Positions 9,263-19,661 are shown, counted from the first letter of the stretch. The stretch is DNA of 64,000 nucleotides from Streptomyces prunicolor NBRC 13075 (GCF_000367365.1 NZ_BARF01000064.1:62001-126000); one strand, 5' to 3'. A program made the numbers and translations. Notes: a model not told the origin generated them from the letters alone.

Positions 9263-12220
9263 ATGAGACACAGAGCGAGATCGATCCTCGCTGTCGGCGC
9301 CCTCCTGATCGCAGGGGCGAGCGTCGCACCGATCGCCCGGGCGCAGGGCGGGAGTTCGGCGAAGTCCGACCCCGCCGAGGTCAAGGTCTTCCGCGCCGAC
9401 GTCACCCAGAAGCAGATACCCCTGCTCCTGAAGGCCGGACAGGACGCCCACGAACTCGGCGACAACCAGTTCTCCGCGGCCGGCAAGACCGCCGTCGAGG
9501 TCTACCTCACCGACCAGCAGGCCCAGAAGCTGGAGAAGCAGGGCGTCGACCTCACCGAGCACACCCTGTCGGCGAAGGCCGAGACGCGGGTCGAGGACGC
9601 GGCGCAGGGCGTGTTCCGGCCGTACAGCGGAAGCGGCGGGCTGGAGGAGGAGATCCTCAAGGCCGGGCAGGCCAACCCCGGGCTCACCAAGGTCGAGTCC
9701 ATCGGCAAGACGATCGACGGCCAGGACATCCTCGCGCTCAAACTGACCAAGAACGCGAAGAAGACCAAGGACGGCTCCAAGCCCTCCGTGCTCTACGTGT
9801 CCAACCAGCACGCGCGCGAGTGGATCACTCCGGAGATGACCCGCCGGCTGATGCACTACTACCTGGACAACTACAAGACCGACAAGCGCATCAAGAAGAT
9901 CGTCGATTCGACCGAGCTGTGGTTCGTGCTGTCGGCCAACCCGGACGGCTACGACTACACCTTCCAGAACTCCGACACCCGCCTGTGGCGCAAGAACCTG
10001 CGGGACAACAACGGCGACGGCACCATCTCCACCGGCGACGGTGTCGACCTCAACCGCAACTTCTCCTACAAGTGGGGCTACGACGACGAGGGTTCGTCCC
10101 CGAACCCCACCAGCGAGACCTACCGCGGTACGGCGCCCGCCTCCGAGCCCGAGACCCAGGCGCTCGACACCTTCGAGAAGCGGATCGGCTTCAGCTACGG
10201 CATCAACTACCACTCGGCCGCCGAACTCCTCCTCTACGGAGTCGGCTGGCAGGTCGCGACCCCGACCCCGGACGACGTGCTCTACAAGGCCCTCGCGGGT
10301 ACGCCTGACAACCCGGCGATCCCCGGCTACCACTCCCAGGTCTCCTCGGAGCTGTACACGACCAACGGCGAGGCGGACGGCCACGCGTCGAACGTCAACG
10401 GCATGTCGATGTTCACCCCCGAGATGTCGACCTGCCAGACCGCGTCGAACATCGACCCGACCGACGCCTGGAACGCGGCCGACTGCCAGTCCGTCTTCAA
10501 CTACCCGGACGACGAGAAGCTGATCCAGGACGAGTTCGCGAAGAACATCCCCTTCGCGCTCTCCGTCGCCGAGACCGCCGCCCACCCCGACCGGCCCACG
10601 TCGTCGGTCGGCCTCAGCGCCGCCGACTTCACCCCGGCCACCTTCTCCACGTCGTACTCGCGCGGCGCCGACCAGGAGGTCTCCGTCGTCGTACGGAAGT
10701 CCGTGCGCGACAAGGAGCTCAAGTACCGCGTCAACGGCGGCCGTACGGAGGACATGGCGCTCAAGTCCTGGAAGGGCGGCCAGACCTACGGCGGGGACGA
10801 CAACCTGTACTTCGACGAATACCGCGCCAAGGTCAAGGACGGCGACCCGGGTGACAAGGTCGAGGTGTGGTTCACCGGTGAGACGAAGGCCGGGAAGCCC
10901 ACCTCCAGCGCGCACTTCACGTACACGGTGGCCACGCGGCCCGCGGCCGACACCCTTGTCGTCGCCGAGGAGGGTGCTGCCGCCACCCAGGCGCAGACCT
11001 ACGTCGACGCCCTGAAGGCGAACGGCCGCAAGGCGGTCGTCTGGGACGTCGCCACCCAGGGCGCGCCCGACGCGCTCGGCGTGCTCGACCACTTCAAGAC
11101 CGTCGTCCACTACTCGGGCACGGCGGGACCGCGCAACGACACCCAGCTCCAACTGCGCGCCTTCCTCAACGAGGGCGGCAAGCTGATCGAGGCCGGCGAG
11201 CAGGCCGGCGGATCCGTGGCCCTCGCCGACGGCACCCCCTCGAACGACTTCAGCCAGTACTACCTGGGTGCCTATTCGCGTACGTCCACCCCCGGAGCCA
11301 CCGGTTTCACCGGCTCCGGCAAGCTCGCCGGCTTCACCGGGCCGCTCAGCGGCGCCCCCGGCAACCCGCTGGACCGGGCCGGCACCTACAGCGTCACCTC
11401 CGACTCCCTGTCGCCCACCACGTACCCGCAGTTCGCGAGCGCGGGCGCGGGCCAGTTCGCCGGGACCGTCAACCCGTACGGCCCCTACGCGGGCTCTTAC
11501 ATGGCCGCCGCCGTCCACACCGACGACGCCTACAAGCGCCTCACCCGCACCATCGACCTCACCGGGGTGAGCGCGGCCGACAAGCCCACGCTCCGCAGTG
11601 AGCTGCTGTGGGACACCGAGCCCGGCTACGACCACGCCGTCGTCGAGATCCACACCACCGGGGCCGACGACTGGACCACGCTCCCGGAGGTCGGCGGCGC
11701 CACCGGCACCGCCGTACCGACGGAGTGCGAGGCGGGCTTCCTGATCGCCGAGCACCCGTGGCTCAAGCACTACCTGACCATCGCCTCCAGCGGCTGCACC
11801 GCGACCGGTGCCACCGGCTCGTGGAACAGCTTCACCGGCGCCTCCAACGGCTGGCAGCAGGTCGGCTTCGACCTGAGCGCCTACGCAGGCAAGTCCGTCG
11901 AGGTGTCGCTCAGTTACATCACCGACCCGGGCTCCGGCGGCCACGGCGTCCTCGCCGACGACACCTCCCTCGTCGTGGGCGGTACGGCGACACAGGCCGA
12001 GGGCTTCGAGACCTCGCTCGGCGCCTGGAGCGTGAGCGGCCCGCCCGCGGGCAGCCCCGCGGTCCTGAACGACTGGACCCGCACGGGAGCCCTCTTCCAG
12101 ACGTACGGCGCGGTCACCACCGACCGCACCGTGCTGCTCGGCTTCGGCCTGGAACAGGTCACCTCGGCGGCCGACCGTGCTGCCCTTCTTAAGAAGGCGT
12201 TGACCGCTCTGACCAGCTGA
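9263..12220 (+). CDS. Secreted M14-family zinc carboxypeptidase with long C-terminal region
   Basis: A 985-residue exported metallopeptidase. A Sec signal peptide (MRHRARSILAVGALLIAG...ARA) spans about 27 residues. The M14 catalytic domain shows zinc ligands His183 and Glu186 in HARE, substrate-binding NPDGYDYTF and LNRNF, third zinc ligand His317 in YHSA, and catalytic Glu387 in TPEMS. After about residue 450 comes a long region resembling the beta-rich C-terminal part of secreted bacterial peptidases such as immune inhibitor A (WDTEPGYDHAVVEI, GWQQVGFDLSAYAGKSVEV). The ATG at 9263 follows AGGGGG; an upstream ATG at 9212 would bury the signal peptide. It likely digests extracellular peptides. 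It is monocistronic, with a strong terminator after it. Confidence 0.92.
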   Translation: MRHRARSILAVGALLIAGASVAPIARAQGGSSAKSDPAEVKVFRADVTQKQIPLLLKAGQDAHELGDNQFSAAGKTAVEVYLTDQQAQKLEKQGVDLTEHTLSAKAETRVEDAAQGVFRPYSGSGGLEEEILKAGQANPGLTKVESIGKTIDGQDILALKLTKNAKKTKDGSKPSVLYVSNQHAREWITPEMTRRLMHYYLDNYKTDKRIKKIVDSTELWFVLSANPDGYDYTFQNSDTRLWRKNLRDNNGDGTISTGDGVDLNRNFSYKWGYDDEGSSPNPTSETYRGTAPASEPETQALDTFEKRIGFSYGINYHSAAELLLYGVGWQVATPTPDDVLYKALAGTPDNPAIPGYHSQVSSELYTTNGEADGHASNVNGMSMFTPEMSTCQTASNIDPTDAWNAADCQSVFNYPDDEKLIQDEFAKNIPFALSVAETAAHPDRPTSSVGLSAADFTPATFSTSYSRGADQEVSVVVRKSVRDKELKYRVNGGRTEDMALKSWKGGQTYGGDDNLYFDEYRAKVKDGDPGDKVEVWFTGETKAGKPTSSAHFTYTVATRPAADTLVVAEEGAAATQAQTYVDALKANGRKAVVWDVATQGAPDALGVLDHFKTVVHYSGTAGPRNDTQLQLRAFLNEGGKLIEAGEQAGGSVALADGTPSNDFSQYYLGAYSRTSTPGATGFTGSGKLAGFTGPLSGAPGNPLDRAGTYSVTSDSLSPTTYPQFASAGAGQFAGTVNPYGPYAGSYMAAAVHTDDAYKRLTRTIDLTGVSAADKPTLRSELLWDTEPGYDHAVVEIHTTGADDWTTLPEVGGATGTAVPTECEAGFLIAEHPWLKHYLTIASSGCTATGATGSWNSFTGASNGWQQVGFDLSAYAGKSVEVSLSYITDPGSGGHGVLADDTSLVVGGTATQAEGFETSLGAWSVSGPPAGSPAVLNDWTRTGALFQTYGAVTTDRTVLLGFGLEQVTSAADRAALLKKALTALTS

Positions 12221-12248
12221 CCCTGTGTGACGATGTCATGAACATCAA

Positions 12249-12286
12249 GGGCGGTCCGTACCCCTACTGGCGGGTACGGACCGCCC
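12249..12286 (+). terminator. Terminator hairpin after carboxypeptidase gene
   Basis: A perfect 15-bp stem, GGGCGGTCCGTACCC (12249-12263) with GGGTACGGACCGCCC (12272-12286), and an 8-base loop, 28 bases after the stop codon. Confidence 0.9.
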
Positions 12287-12409
12287 TGCCGTGTATGGGG
12301 CATCTCGATGTCACCACGGAGGGCTCAGGGAGGTAGGGTCGTAGGCGGTCGGGGACATCCCATACAACTCGCCGGCACTGAGCCGGCGTACCAACGAGGA
12401 GATCGGTTC

Positions 12410-13420
<1,011 letters not shown>

Positions 13421-13449
13421 CTCCCAGAGCAGGCAACTCGATGTGAGTC

Positions 13450-13486
13450 AGGGCTCGGGCAGCGCACGCCGCGCTGTCCGAGCCCT
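13450..13486 (+). terminator. Terminator hairpin after gap
   Basis: GGGCTCGG (13451-13458) pairs with CCGAGCCC (13478-13485) and CAGCG with CGCTG, joined by a G-U pair, giving about 15 bp with a 7-base loop. Just after it, TGCTACGTAGTG occurs twice (13487-13498 and 13516-13527), each after a TGTCCGAGCC string, so the 3' side of the hairpin has been duplicated. Confidence 0.85.
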
Positions 13487-13575
13487 TGCTACGTAGTGTC
13501 CGAGCCTTTGGCGTCTGCTACGTAGTGATCGATCAGCCCTCTCGGATCTGAAGAGCCCTCCCTAGGAGTCCCTTT

Positions 13576-14787
13576 ATGAAGACGATCGACGAACTTCTCG
13601 CCGAAGGCGTGGACGGCAAGCGGGTCTTCGTCCGCGCCGACCTCAATGTCCCGCTGGCCGACGGCCTCATCACCGACGACGGCCGCATCCGCGCCGTGCT
13701 GCCCACGATCAAGGCCCTCGTCGAGGCGGGTGCCAAGGTGATCGTGGCCTCGCACCTGGGCCGCCCCAAGGGCGCCCCGGACCCGGCCTTCTCCCTCCTC
13801 CAGCCCGCCGAGCGCCTGGCCGAACTCCTGGGCGCGCCGGTCGCGTTCGCCCAGGACACCGTCGGCCCCGCCGCCCACGACGCGGTGCGCGGCCTCGAAC
13901 CCGGCCAGGTCGCGGTCATCGAGAACCTGCGCTTCAACGCGGGCGAGACCGCCAAGGACGACGTCGAGCGCGGCGAGTTCGCCGACCAGCTCGCCGCCCT
14001 GGCGGATGTCTACGTAGGCGACGGTTTCGGTGCCGTGCACCGCAAGCACGCCTCCGTGTACGACCTCCCGGCCCGTCTGCCGCACTACGCCGGCTACCTC
14101 ATCGCCACCGAGGTCGGCGTCCTGAAGAAGCTCACCGAGGACGTCAAGCGGCCCTACGTGGTCGCCCTCGGCGGCTCCAAGGTCTCCGACAAGCTCGCCG
14201 TCATCGACCAGCTGCTCGACAAGGCCGACCGCATCCTCATCGGCGGCGGCATGGCCTTCACGTTCCTCAAGGCCAAGGGCTACGAGATCGGCGCCTCCCT
14301 GGTCCAGGACGACCAGCTGCCCGCCGTCACCGAGTACGTCGAGCGCGCCGAGAAGAACGGCGTCGAACTCGTCGTCCCCGTGGACGTCGTGACCTCGGCC
14401 GGGTTCCCGGACCTCAAGACCAAGGCCCCGTCCAACCCCACCACCGTCGCCGCGGACGCCATCCCGGCCGACCAGATGGGCCTCGACATCGGTCCCGAGA
14501 CCGGTGCCCTGTACGCCTCGAAGCTCGCCGACGCGGCCACCATCTTCTGGAACGGTCCGATGGGCGTCTTCGAGCACCCCGACTACGCCGAGGGCACCAA
14601 GGCGGTCGCCCAGGCCCTTCTCGACTCCCCGGCCTTCACGGTCGTCGGCGGTGGCGACTCCGCCGCGGCCGTCCGCATCCTGGGCTTCGACGAGACCGCA
14701 TTCGGCCACATCTCGACCGGCGGCGGCGCCTCCCTCGAATACCTCGAGGGCAAGACGCTCCCCGGCCTCGCCGCACTGGAGGACTGA
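13576..14787 (+). CDS. pgk: Phosphoglycerate kinase
   Basis: A 403-residue phosphoglycerate kinase transferring phosphate from 1,3-bisphosphoglycerate to ADP. Family signatures are the N-terminal substrate loop RVFVRADLNVPL, HLGRPKG, the hinge region and the C-terminal nucleotide loop VVGGGDSAAAV followed by ISTGGGASLEYLEG. The ATG is preceded by TAGGAG. Five bases separate its stop from the tpiA start, so pgk and tpiA form a translationally close pair. Confidence 0.97.
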   Translation: MKTIDELLAEGVDGKRVFVRADLNVPLADGLITDDGRIRAVLPTIKALVEAGAKVIVASHLGRPKGAPDPAFSLLQPAERLAELLGAPVAFAQDTVGPAAHDAVRGLEPGQVAVIENLRFNAGETAKDDVERGEFADQLAALADVYVGDGFGAVHRKHASVYDLPARLPHYAGYLIATEVGVLKKLTEDVKRPYVVALGGSKVSDKLAVIDQLLDKADRILIGGGMAFTFLKAKGYEIGASLVQDDQLPAVTEYVERAEKNGVELVVPVDVVTSAGFPDLKTKAPSNPTTVAADAIPADQMGLDIGPETGALYASKLADAATIFWNGPMGVFEHPDYAEGTKAVAQALLDSPAFTVVGGGDSAAAVRILGFDETAFGHISTGGGASLEYLEGKTLPGLAALED

Positions 14788-14792
14788 CCTAC

Positions 14793-15584
14793 ATGGCTCC
14801 ATCTATTTCCTCTGGGCGCACGCCGATCATGGCGGGCAACTGGAAGATGAACCTCAACCACCTCGAGGCCATCGCCCACGTCCAGAAGCTCGCCTTCGCC
14901 CTCGCGGACAAGGACTACGAGGCCGTCGAGGTCGCCGTCCTGCCGCCCTTCACCGACCTGCGCTCCGTCCAGACCCTGGTCGACGGCGACAAGCTCAAGA
15001 TCAAGTACGGTGCCCAGGACATCTCGGCGCACGACTCCGGTGCCTACACCGGCGAGATCTCCGGTGCGATGCTGGCCAAGCTCAAGTGCACGTACGTGGC
15101 GATCGGCCACTCCGAGCGCCGTCAGTACCACGCGGAGACCGACGAGATCGTCAACGCGAAGGTCAAGGCCGCCTACAAGCACGGCCTGACCCCGATCCTC
15201 TGCGTCGGCGAGGAACTCGACATCCGCGAGGCGGGCAACCACGTCGCCCACACCCTCTCCCAGGTCGAGGGCGGCCTCAAGGACGTCCCGGCCGAGCAGG
15301 CCGAGTCCATCGTCATCGCCTACGAGCCCGTCTGGGCCATCGGCACCGGCAAGGTCTGCGGCGCCGGCGACGCCCAGGAGGTCTGCCAGGCCATCCGCGG
15401 CAAGCTCGCCGAACTGTACTCGCAGGAGCTGGCCGACCAGGTCCGCATCCAGTACGGCGGCTCCGTCAAGTCCGGCAACGTCGCCGAGATCATGGCGCAG
15501 CCCGACGTCGACGGCGCCCTGGTCGGCGGTGCCTCGCTGGACGCGGACGAGTTCGTCAAGATCGCACGCTTCCGCGACCAGTGA
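14793..15584 (+). CDS. tpiA: Triosephosphate isomerase
   Basis: A 263-residue TIM-barrel enzyme interconverting dihydroxyacetone phosphate and glyceraldehyde 3-phosphate. Key residues are visible: Lys in AGNWKMN, catalytic His in GHSERRQ, catalytic Glu in YEPVWAIGTG (lid loop included), and the phosphate loop YGGSVK...VGGASL. It lies 5 bases after pgk. The first dozen residues before the conserved PIMAGNWKMN are variable, so the exact initiation codon could be slightly downstream. Confidence 0.97.
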   Translation: MAPSISSGRTPIMAGNWKMNLNHLEAIAHVQKLAFALADKDYEAVEVAVLPPFTDLRSVQTLVDGDKLKIKYGAQDISAHDSGAYTGEISGAMLAKLKCTYVAIGHSERRQYHAETDEIVNAKVKAAYKHGLTPILCVGEELDIREAGNHVAHTLSQVEGGLKDVPAEQAESIVIAYEPVWAIGTGKVCGAGDAQEVCQAIRGKLAELYSQELADQVRIQYGGSVKSGNVAEIMAQPDVDGALVGGASLDADEFVKIARFRDQ

Positions 15585-15630
15585 GTCCGGCAGTGTGTAG
15601 GCGGTAGCGGCGATCCGTCGTACCCTTGCG

Positions 15631-15682
15631 GGGGCATAGCGGCCACGCGGCGGAGCCGCACATGGATAACGTGCTATGCCCC
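15631..15682 (+). promoter_or_regulatory. Branched stem-loop in the secG leader
   Basis: GGGGCATAGC (15631-15640) pairs perfectly with GCTATGCCCC (15673-15682), enclosing a second hairpin GCGGC/GCCGC (15647-15651, 15655-15659). A -10-like TACCCT at 15621-15626 would start transcription near 15633, so the structure would begin almost at the RNA 5' end, 20 bases before the secG ribosome site. It could be the tpiA terminator, an RNA-stabilising leader, or both. Confidence 0.5.
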
Positions 15683-15718
15683 TGTCGTCCATCTGAATCC
15701 GAGGAAGTTGGTCCAGCC

Positions 15719-15952
15719 GTGGTTTTGGGGTTCTCGATCGCCCTGATCGTCTTCAGCCTGCTGCTGATGCTGCTGGTGCTGATGCACAAGGGGAAGGGCG
15801 GCGGTCTCTCCGACATGTTCGGTGGCGGCATGGCGTCGTCCGTCGGCGGCTCTTCGGTCGCCGAGCGCAACCTGGACCGCATCACCGTGGTGCTCGGTGT
15901 GCTCTGGTTCGCCTGCATCGTCGTGCTCGGCCTGCTGATGAAGACGGGCTGA
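15719..15952 (+). CDS. secG: Preprotein translocase subunit SecG
   Basis: A 77-residue membrane protein with two transmembrane helices (VVLGFSIALIVFSLLLMLLV and ITVVLGVLWFACIVVLGLLM) flanking the cytoplasmic loop GKGGGLSDMFGGG typical of SecG. It associates with SecY and SecE and assists SecA-driven protein export. Start GTG 15719 follows GAGGAAG and places the first helix at the N terminus as in the family; the frame is open upstream but the added residues are not SecG-like. Its position after tpiA is the usual actinobacterial one. Confidence 0.93.
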   Translation: MVLGFSIALIVFSLLLMLLVLMHKGKGGGLSDMFGGGMASSVGGSSVAERNLDRITVVLGVLWFACIVVLGLLMKTG

Positions 15953-15985
15953 CCGCACGTTCCTTCGCACATTCCGTACGTAAGG

Positions 15986-16030
15986 CCCCATGTTCGGTAC
16001 GCGCAGCTGAGCGCGGCCTATCATGGGGCT
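15986..16030 (+). terminator. Probable terminator after secG
   Basis: GCCCCATG (15986-15993) pairs with CATGGGGC (16023-16030) around a loop that contains GCGC-AGCTGA-GCGC. The structure is about 33 bases past the secG stop. Confidence 0.6.
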
Positions 16031-16159
16031 TGCGTCTAGGTGTAGGGGCTGTAACTCCAACCACTGGACGCGCGTTGGGCCTTACGTAGACTGAGGCGCT
16101 CGCAACGGAGCGAAAACGCCGACTCGCTTCGCGGCACCATCACGCAGGGAGTTACGACC

Positions 16160-16495
16160 GTGGCAAGTGGCAACGCGATCCGAGGAAGCCGGGTCGGGGC
16201 GGGGCCGATGGGCGAGGCCGAGCGCGGCGAGTCCGCGCCCCGGCTGCGCATCGTCTTCTGGTGCTCCAACGGACACGAGACACAGCCCAGCTTCGCCAGC
16301 GACGCGCAGGTTCCCGAAACCTGGGACTGCCCCCGCTGTGGCTTCCCGGCCGGACAGGACCGGGACAATCCGCCGGCCCCGCCGCGCACCGAGCCCTACA
16401 AGACGCACCTCGCGTATGTACGGGAGCGGCGCAGCGACGCGGACGGCGAGGCGATCCTCGCCGAGGCGCTCGCCAAACTGCGGGGAGAAATCTAG
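16160..16495 (+). CDS. rbpA: RNA polymerase-binding protein of the RbpA family
   Basis: A 111-residue zinc-containing transcription factor. Cys35, His39, Cys57 and Cys60 (CSNGH...CPRCG) are placed like the metal ligands of streptomycete RbpA, and the C-terminal part (PYKTHLAYVRERRSDADGEAILAEAL) matches the sigma-interacting helix region. RbpA binds RNA polymerase with the principal sigma factor and stimulates open-complex formation. GTG start, with AGGGAG upstream. The secG-linked location and 111-residue length suggest this may be the RbpB-type paralogue rather than the main RbpA; sequence comparison with both would settle it. A terminator follows directly. Confidence 0.85.
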   Translation: MASGNAIRGSRVGAGPMGEAERGESAPRLRIVFWCSNGHETQPSFASDAQVPETWDCPRCGFPAGQDRDNPPAPPRTEPYKTHLAYVRERRSDADGEAILAEALAKLRGEI

Positions 16496-16503
16496 GAGTT
16501 GAA

Positions 16504-16534
16504 CCGGCCGGACGCCCACAGGGTGTCTGGCCGG
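16504..16534 (+). terminator. Terminator hairpin after rbpA-family gene
   Basis: A continuous 14-bp stem (two G-U pairs) from CCGGCC (16504-16509) with GGCCGG (16529-16534) down to a three-base ACA loop, 9 bases after the stop codon. Confidence 0.88.
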
Positions 16535-16628
16535 AGCTGTTTCACAGGCCGGTGGCCGACCCGCCTCCGGACCGATTGTCAGTGGTGCCCTCTACGGTTT
16601 GTGAAGTGACGAATCGTGAGGGGGAGCA

Positions 16629-17897
16629 GTGACGACGGTCGAGGTGACGGGTACTCATGTACCCGCGTGGCGTGGGGGGTTCGGGCGGCTGTGGAGTGCC
16701 GCCGTGATCTCCCGGTTCGGGGACGCGCTGCGTACGGCCGCGCTGCCGCTGCTCGCCGTGCGGCTCACCGACGATCCGCTCGTCATCGCCTCCGTCACCG
16801 CCTGCGGATACCTCCCCTGGCTGCTCTTCGGACTCCTCGGCGGCGCCATCGCGGACCGGGTCGACCAGCGCCGCGCGATGTGGGCCGTGGATCTGGTACG
16901 AGGCCTGCTCGTCGCGTCCTTCGCGCTCGCCGTCGGACTCGGCCACGCCTCGATCCCGCTGCTGCTCGCCCTCGCCTTCTGTCTGACCACGCTCCAGACC
17001 CTCTTCGACAACGCGTCCACGGCTCTGCTGCCGTCCCTGGTGGACCGCGAGGCGCTGGGCAGCGCCAACGCCCGGCTGATGACCGGGCAGCAGCTCGCGG
17101 GCGGTCTGCTGGCCGGTCCGCTCGTGCCGCTGCTGCTGACGGCCGGGGCCTTCATGCCGTTCGCGGCCGACGCGAGCACCTATCTCCTGGCCGCCGCCCT
17201 CGTGGCCTCCCTGCGCACCCGCCCGCCGGAGCGGGAGCCGCGCCCGGCCGGCAGCACCCTCAGGACGGAGATAGCGGAAGGCTTGCGCGCCCTGTGGGGC
17301 GACCGGGCCCTGCGCGCGGTCTGCGTGGCCACGCTGCTGTGCAACATCGGCATGGGCGCCCTGATCGCGACGCTGGTCCTGCACGTGACGCGCTGGCTGG
17401 ACGCGGGCAACGCCGGATACGCGGCCGCGATGACGGCGTACGCCATGGGCAGCTTCTCCGGGGGCTTCCTCGCCCAGCGGATCGCGCGCCGCACCGGGCG
17501 GGTCCGGGCGCTGCTGCTGGCCGGGAGCGTCCAGACGGCGTCGCTGCTGCTCATGGGGACCGTCCGCCACCTGGCCGCCCTGGTCGCGGGCATGCTGCTG
17601 CTCGGCGCGATGAACATGGTGTGGAACGTCAACCAGGTCACCCTGATGCAGCAGCGCAGCCCCGCCGCCATGGTCGGCCGTATCGCCTCCGCGTTCCGCA
17701 CGTCCTCGACGTCGGGAGCCCCGCTCGGCGCCCTGCTCGGCGGAGTCGTGGCGGGGACCTACGGACTGAACGGCCCGGCACTGCTCGCGGCAGCCCTGTT
17801 CGGGCTGGCCGTCGCCTCGTTGATACCCGGAGTCAAGCCGGACGTACCTGTTGTTGCCCCGAAGGACGACGGGACGACCGCTCGCGCCACGGGCTGA
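16629..17897 (+). CDS. MFS transporter (EntS-like drug/siderophore exporter type)
   Basis: A 422-residue integral membrane protein with about twelve hydrophobic segments and the MFS loop 2-3 signature GAIADRVDQRRAMWAVD. The overall pattern (FGRLWSAAVISRFGDALRTAALPLLAV) is that of the proton-driven exporter group that includes enterobactin exporter EntS and macrolide efflux proteins. Substrate unknown. GTG start with GAGGGGGA just before it. It stands between two terminators or single-gene units, so context gives no substrate clue. Confidence 0.85.
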   Translation: MTTVEVTGTHVPAWRGGFGRLWSAAVISRFGDALRTAALPLLAVRLTDDPLVIASVTACGYLPWLLFGLLGGAIADRVDQRRAMWAVDLVRGLLVASFALAVGLGHASIPLLLALAFCLTTLQTLFDNASTALLPSLVDREALGSANARLMTGQQLAGGLLAGPLVPLLLTAGAFMPFAADASTYLLAAALVASLRTRPPEREPRPAGSTLRTEIAEGLRALWGDRALRAVCVATLLCNIGMGALIATLVLHVTRWLDAGNAGYAAAMTAYAMGSFSGGFLAQRIARRTGRVRALLLAGSVQTASLLLMGTVRHLAALVAGMLLLGAMNMVWNVNQVTLMQQRSPAAMVGRIASAFRTSSTSGAPLGALLGGVVAGTYGLNGPALLAAALFGLAVASLIPGVKPDVPVVAPKDDGTTARATG

Positions 17898-17951
17898 TCA
17901 ATTAGGTTGGAACCGGCCCCCAGGTCGGTAAGAAAGAAGGCTGAAGTCGCA

Positions 17952-19604
17952 ATGAACGCAGACGGCCGTACCAGGCTCAACCAGACGCCCGAGTGGACCG
18001 CCTTGGCCAAGCACCGCGAGGAGCTCGGCGAGGTGCGGCTGCGGGAGCTGTTCGCCGCCGATCCCGGTCGAGGCACCGGCTACACGCTCCGGGTCGGTGA
18101 CCTGCACCTCGACTACTCGAAGCATCTCGTCACCGACGAGACCCTGCGGCTGCTGCACGCGCTGGCCGCCGCCACGGACGTGTTCGGCCTCCGGGACGCG
18201 ATGTTCCGCGGCGAGAAGATCAACGTCACCGAGGACCGCGCGGTCCTGCACACCGCGCTGCGCGCCCCGCGTGACGCGGTGATCGAGGTCGACGGCGAGA
18301 ACGTGGTGCCGCAGGTGCACGCCGTGCTCGACAAGATGGCCGGCTTCGCGGACCGCGTCCGCTCCGGCGAGTGGACCGGGCACACCGGCAAGCGCATCAA
18401 GAACATCGTCAACATCGGTATCGGCGGCTCGGACCTCGGCCCGGCGATGGCGTACGAGGTGCTGCGCAGCTTCACGGACCGCGATCTGACGGTCCGGTTC
18501 GTGTCGAACGTGGACGGCGCCGACCTGCACGAGGCGACCCGTGACCTCGACCCGGCGGAGACGCTGTTCATCATCGCGTCGAAGACGTTCACCACGATCG
18601 AGACGATCACCAACGCGACCTCGGCCCGCGACTGGCTGCTCACCGAGCTGAAGGCCGGTCAGGACGCCGTCGCCAAGCACTTCGTGGCGCTGTCGACGAA
18701 CGCCGGGAAGGTCAGCGAGTTCGGCATCGACACGGCCAACATGTTCGAGTTCTGGGACTGGGTCGGCGGACGGTACTCGTACGACTCGGCGATCGGGCTG
18801 TCGCTGATGATCGCCATCGGCCCGGACCGGTTCCGCGAGATGCTCGACGGTTTCCACCTCGTCGACGAGCACTTCCGCACCGCGCCCGCCGAGTCCAACG
18901 TGCCTTTGCTGCTCGGTCTGTTGGGCGTCTGGTACGGCAACTTCCACGACGCCCAGTCGCACGCCGTGCTGCCGTACAGCCACTACCTCTCCAAGTTCAC
19001 CGCGTATCTGCAGCAGTTGGACATGGAGTCGAACGGCAAGTACGTGGGCCGGGACGGCCAGGAGGTCGACTGGCAGACCGGGCCGGTGGTGTGGGGTACG
19101 CCCGGGACCAATGGCCAGCACGCTTACTACCAACTCATCCACCAGGGCACGAAGTTGATCCCGGCGGACTTCATCGGCTTCGCCGAGCCGGTGGCCGAGC
19201 TGAGCGACGGGCTCAAGGCGCAGCACGACCTGCTGATGGCCAACTTCTTCGCCCAGACACAGGCGTTGGCCTTCGGCAAGACGCCGGACGAGGTGCGGGC
19301 GGAGGGCGTGCCCGAGGAACTGGTGCCGCACAAGACGTTCAAGGGCAACCACCCCACGACCACGATCCTGGCCCGCGAGCTGACCCCGTCGGTCCTCGGC
19401 CAGCTCATCGCGCTCTACGAGCACAAGGTGTTCGTTCAGGGCGCGGTCTGGAACATCGACTCTTTCGACCAGTGGGGCGTGGAGTTGGGCAAGGTCCTCG
19501 CCAAGCGCGTCGAACCCGCCCTGAGCGAGGGCGCGGACGTGCCCGGCCTGGACGCGTCGACGACGGCCCTGGTCGCCAAGTACCGCGAGCTGCGCGGGCG
19601 TTGA
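17952..19604 (+). CDS. pgi: Glucose-6-phosphate isomerase
   Basis: A 550-residue enzyme interconverting glucose 6-phosphate and fructose 6-phosphate. It contains the PGI signatures GIGGSDLGPAMAYE, SKTFTTIETITNA, the Glu-bearing QQLDMESNGK and the C-terminal GAVWNIDSFDQWGVELGK. ATG 17952 is preceded by AAGAAGG at 11 bases; the frame is open upstream. It is convergent with the pentose-phosphate operon and ends at a shared bidirectional terminator, so the two branches of glucose 6-phosphate use face each other. Confidence 0.96.
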   Translation: MNADGRTRLNQTPEWTALAKHREELGEVRLRELFAADPGRGTGYTLRVGDLHLDYSKHLVTDETLRLLHALAAATDVFGLRDAMFRGEKINVTEDRAVLHTALRAPRDAVIEVDGENVVPQVHAVLDKMAGFADRVRSGEWTGHTGKRIKNIVNIGIGGSDLGPAMAYEVLRSFTDRDLTVRFVSNVDGADLHEATRDLDPAETLFIIASKTFTTIETITNATSARDWLLTELKAGQDAVAKHFVALSTNAGKVSEFGIDTANMFEFWDWVGGRYSYDSAIGLSLMIAIGPDRFREMLDGFHLVDEHFRTAPAESNVPLLLGLLGVWYGNFHDAQSHAVLPYSHYLSKFTAYLQQLDMESNGKYVGRDGQEVDWQTGPVVWGTPGTNGQHAYYQLIHQGTKLIPADFIGFAEPVAELSDGLKAQHDLLMANFFAQTQALAFGKTPDEVRAEGVPEELVPHKTFKGNHPTTTILARELTPSVLGQLIALYEHKVFVQGAVWNIDSFDQWGVELGKVLAKRVEPALSEGADVPGLDASTTALVAKYRELRGR

Positions 19605-19610
19605 GACACG

Positions 19611-19646
19611 GAAGAGCCCGTACGACCGAGGTCGTACGGGCTCTTC
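19611..19646. terminator. Bidirectional terminator between pgi and pgl
   Basis: A perfect 16-bp stem, GAAGAGCCCGTACGAC with GTCGTACGGGCTCTTC, and a CGAG loop, 6 bases after the pgi stop and 15 bases after the pgl stop on the other strand. Confidence 0.93.
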
Positions 19647-19661
19647 AGCAGGTTGCCGGTG

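Noticed and set aside
9251..11944. A minus-strand open frame of nearly 900 codons
   Set aside because: It is fully antisense to the secreted carboxypeptidase, whose signal peptide, zinc ligands and catalytic Glu are unmistakable. The antisense translation is Val/Gly/Arg-rich without motifs, the usual shadow effect in GC-rich codons.
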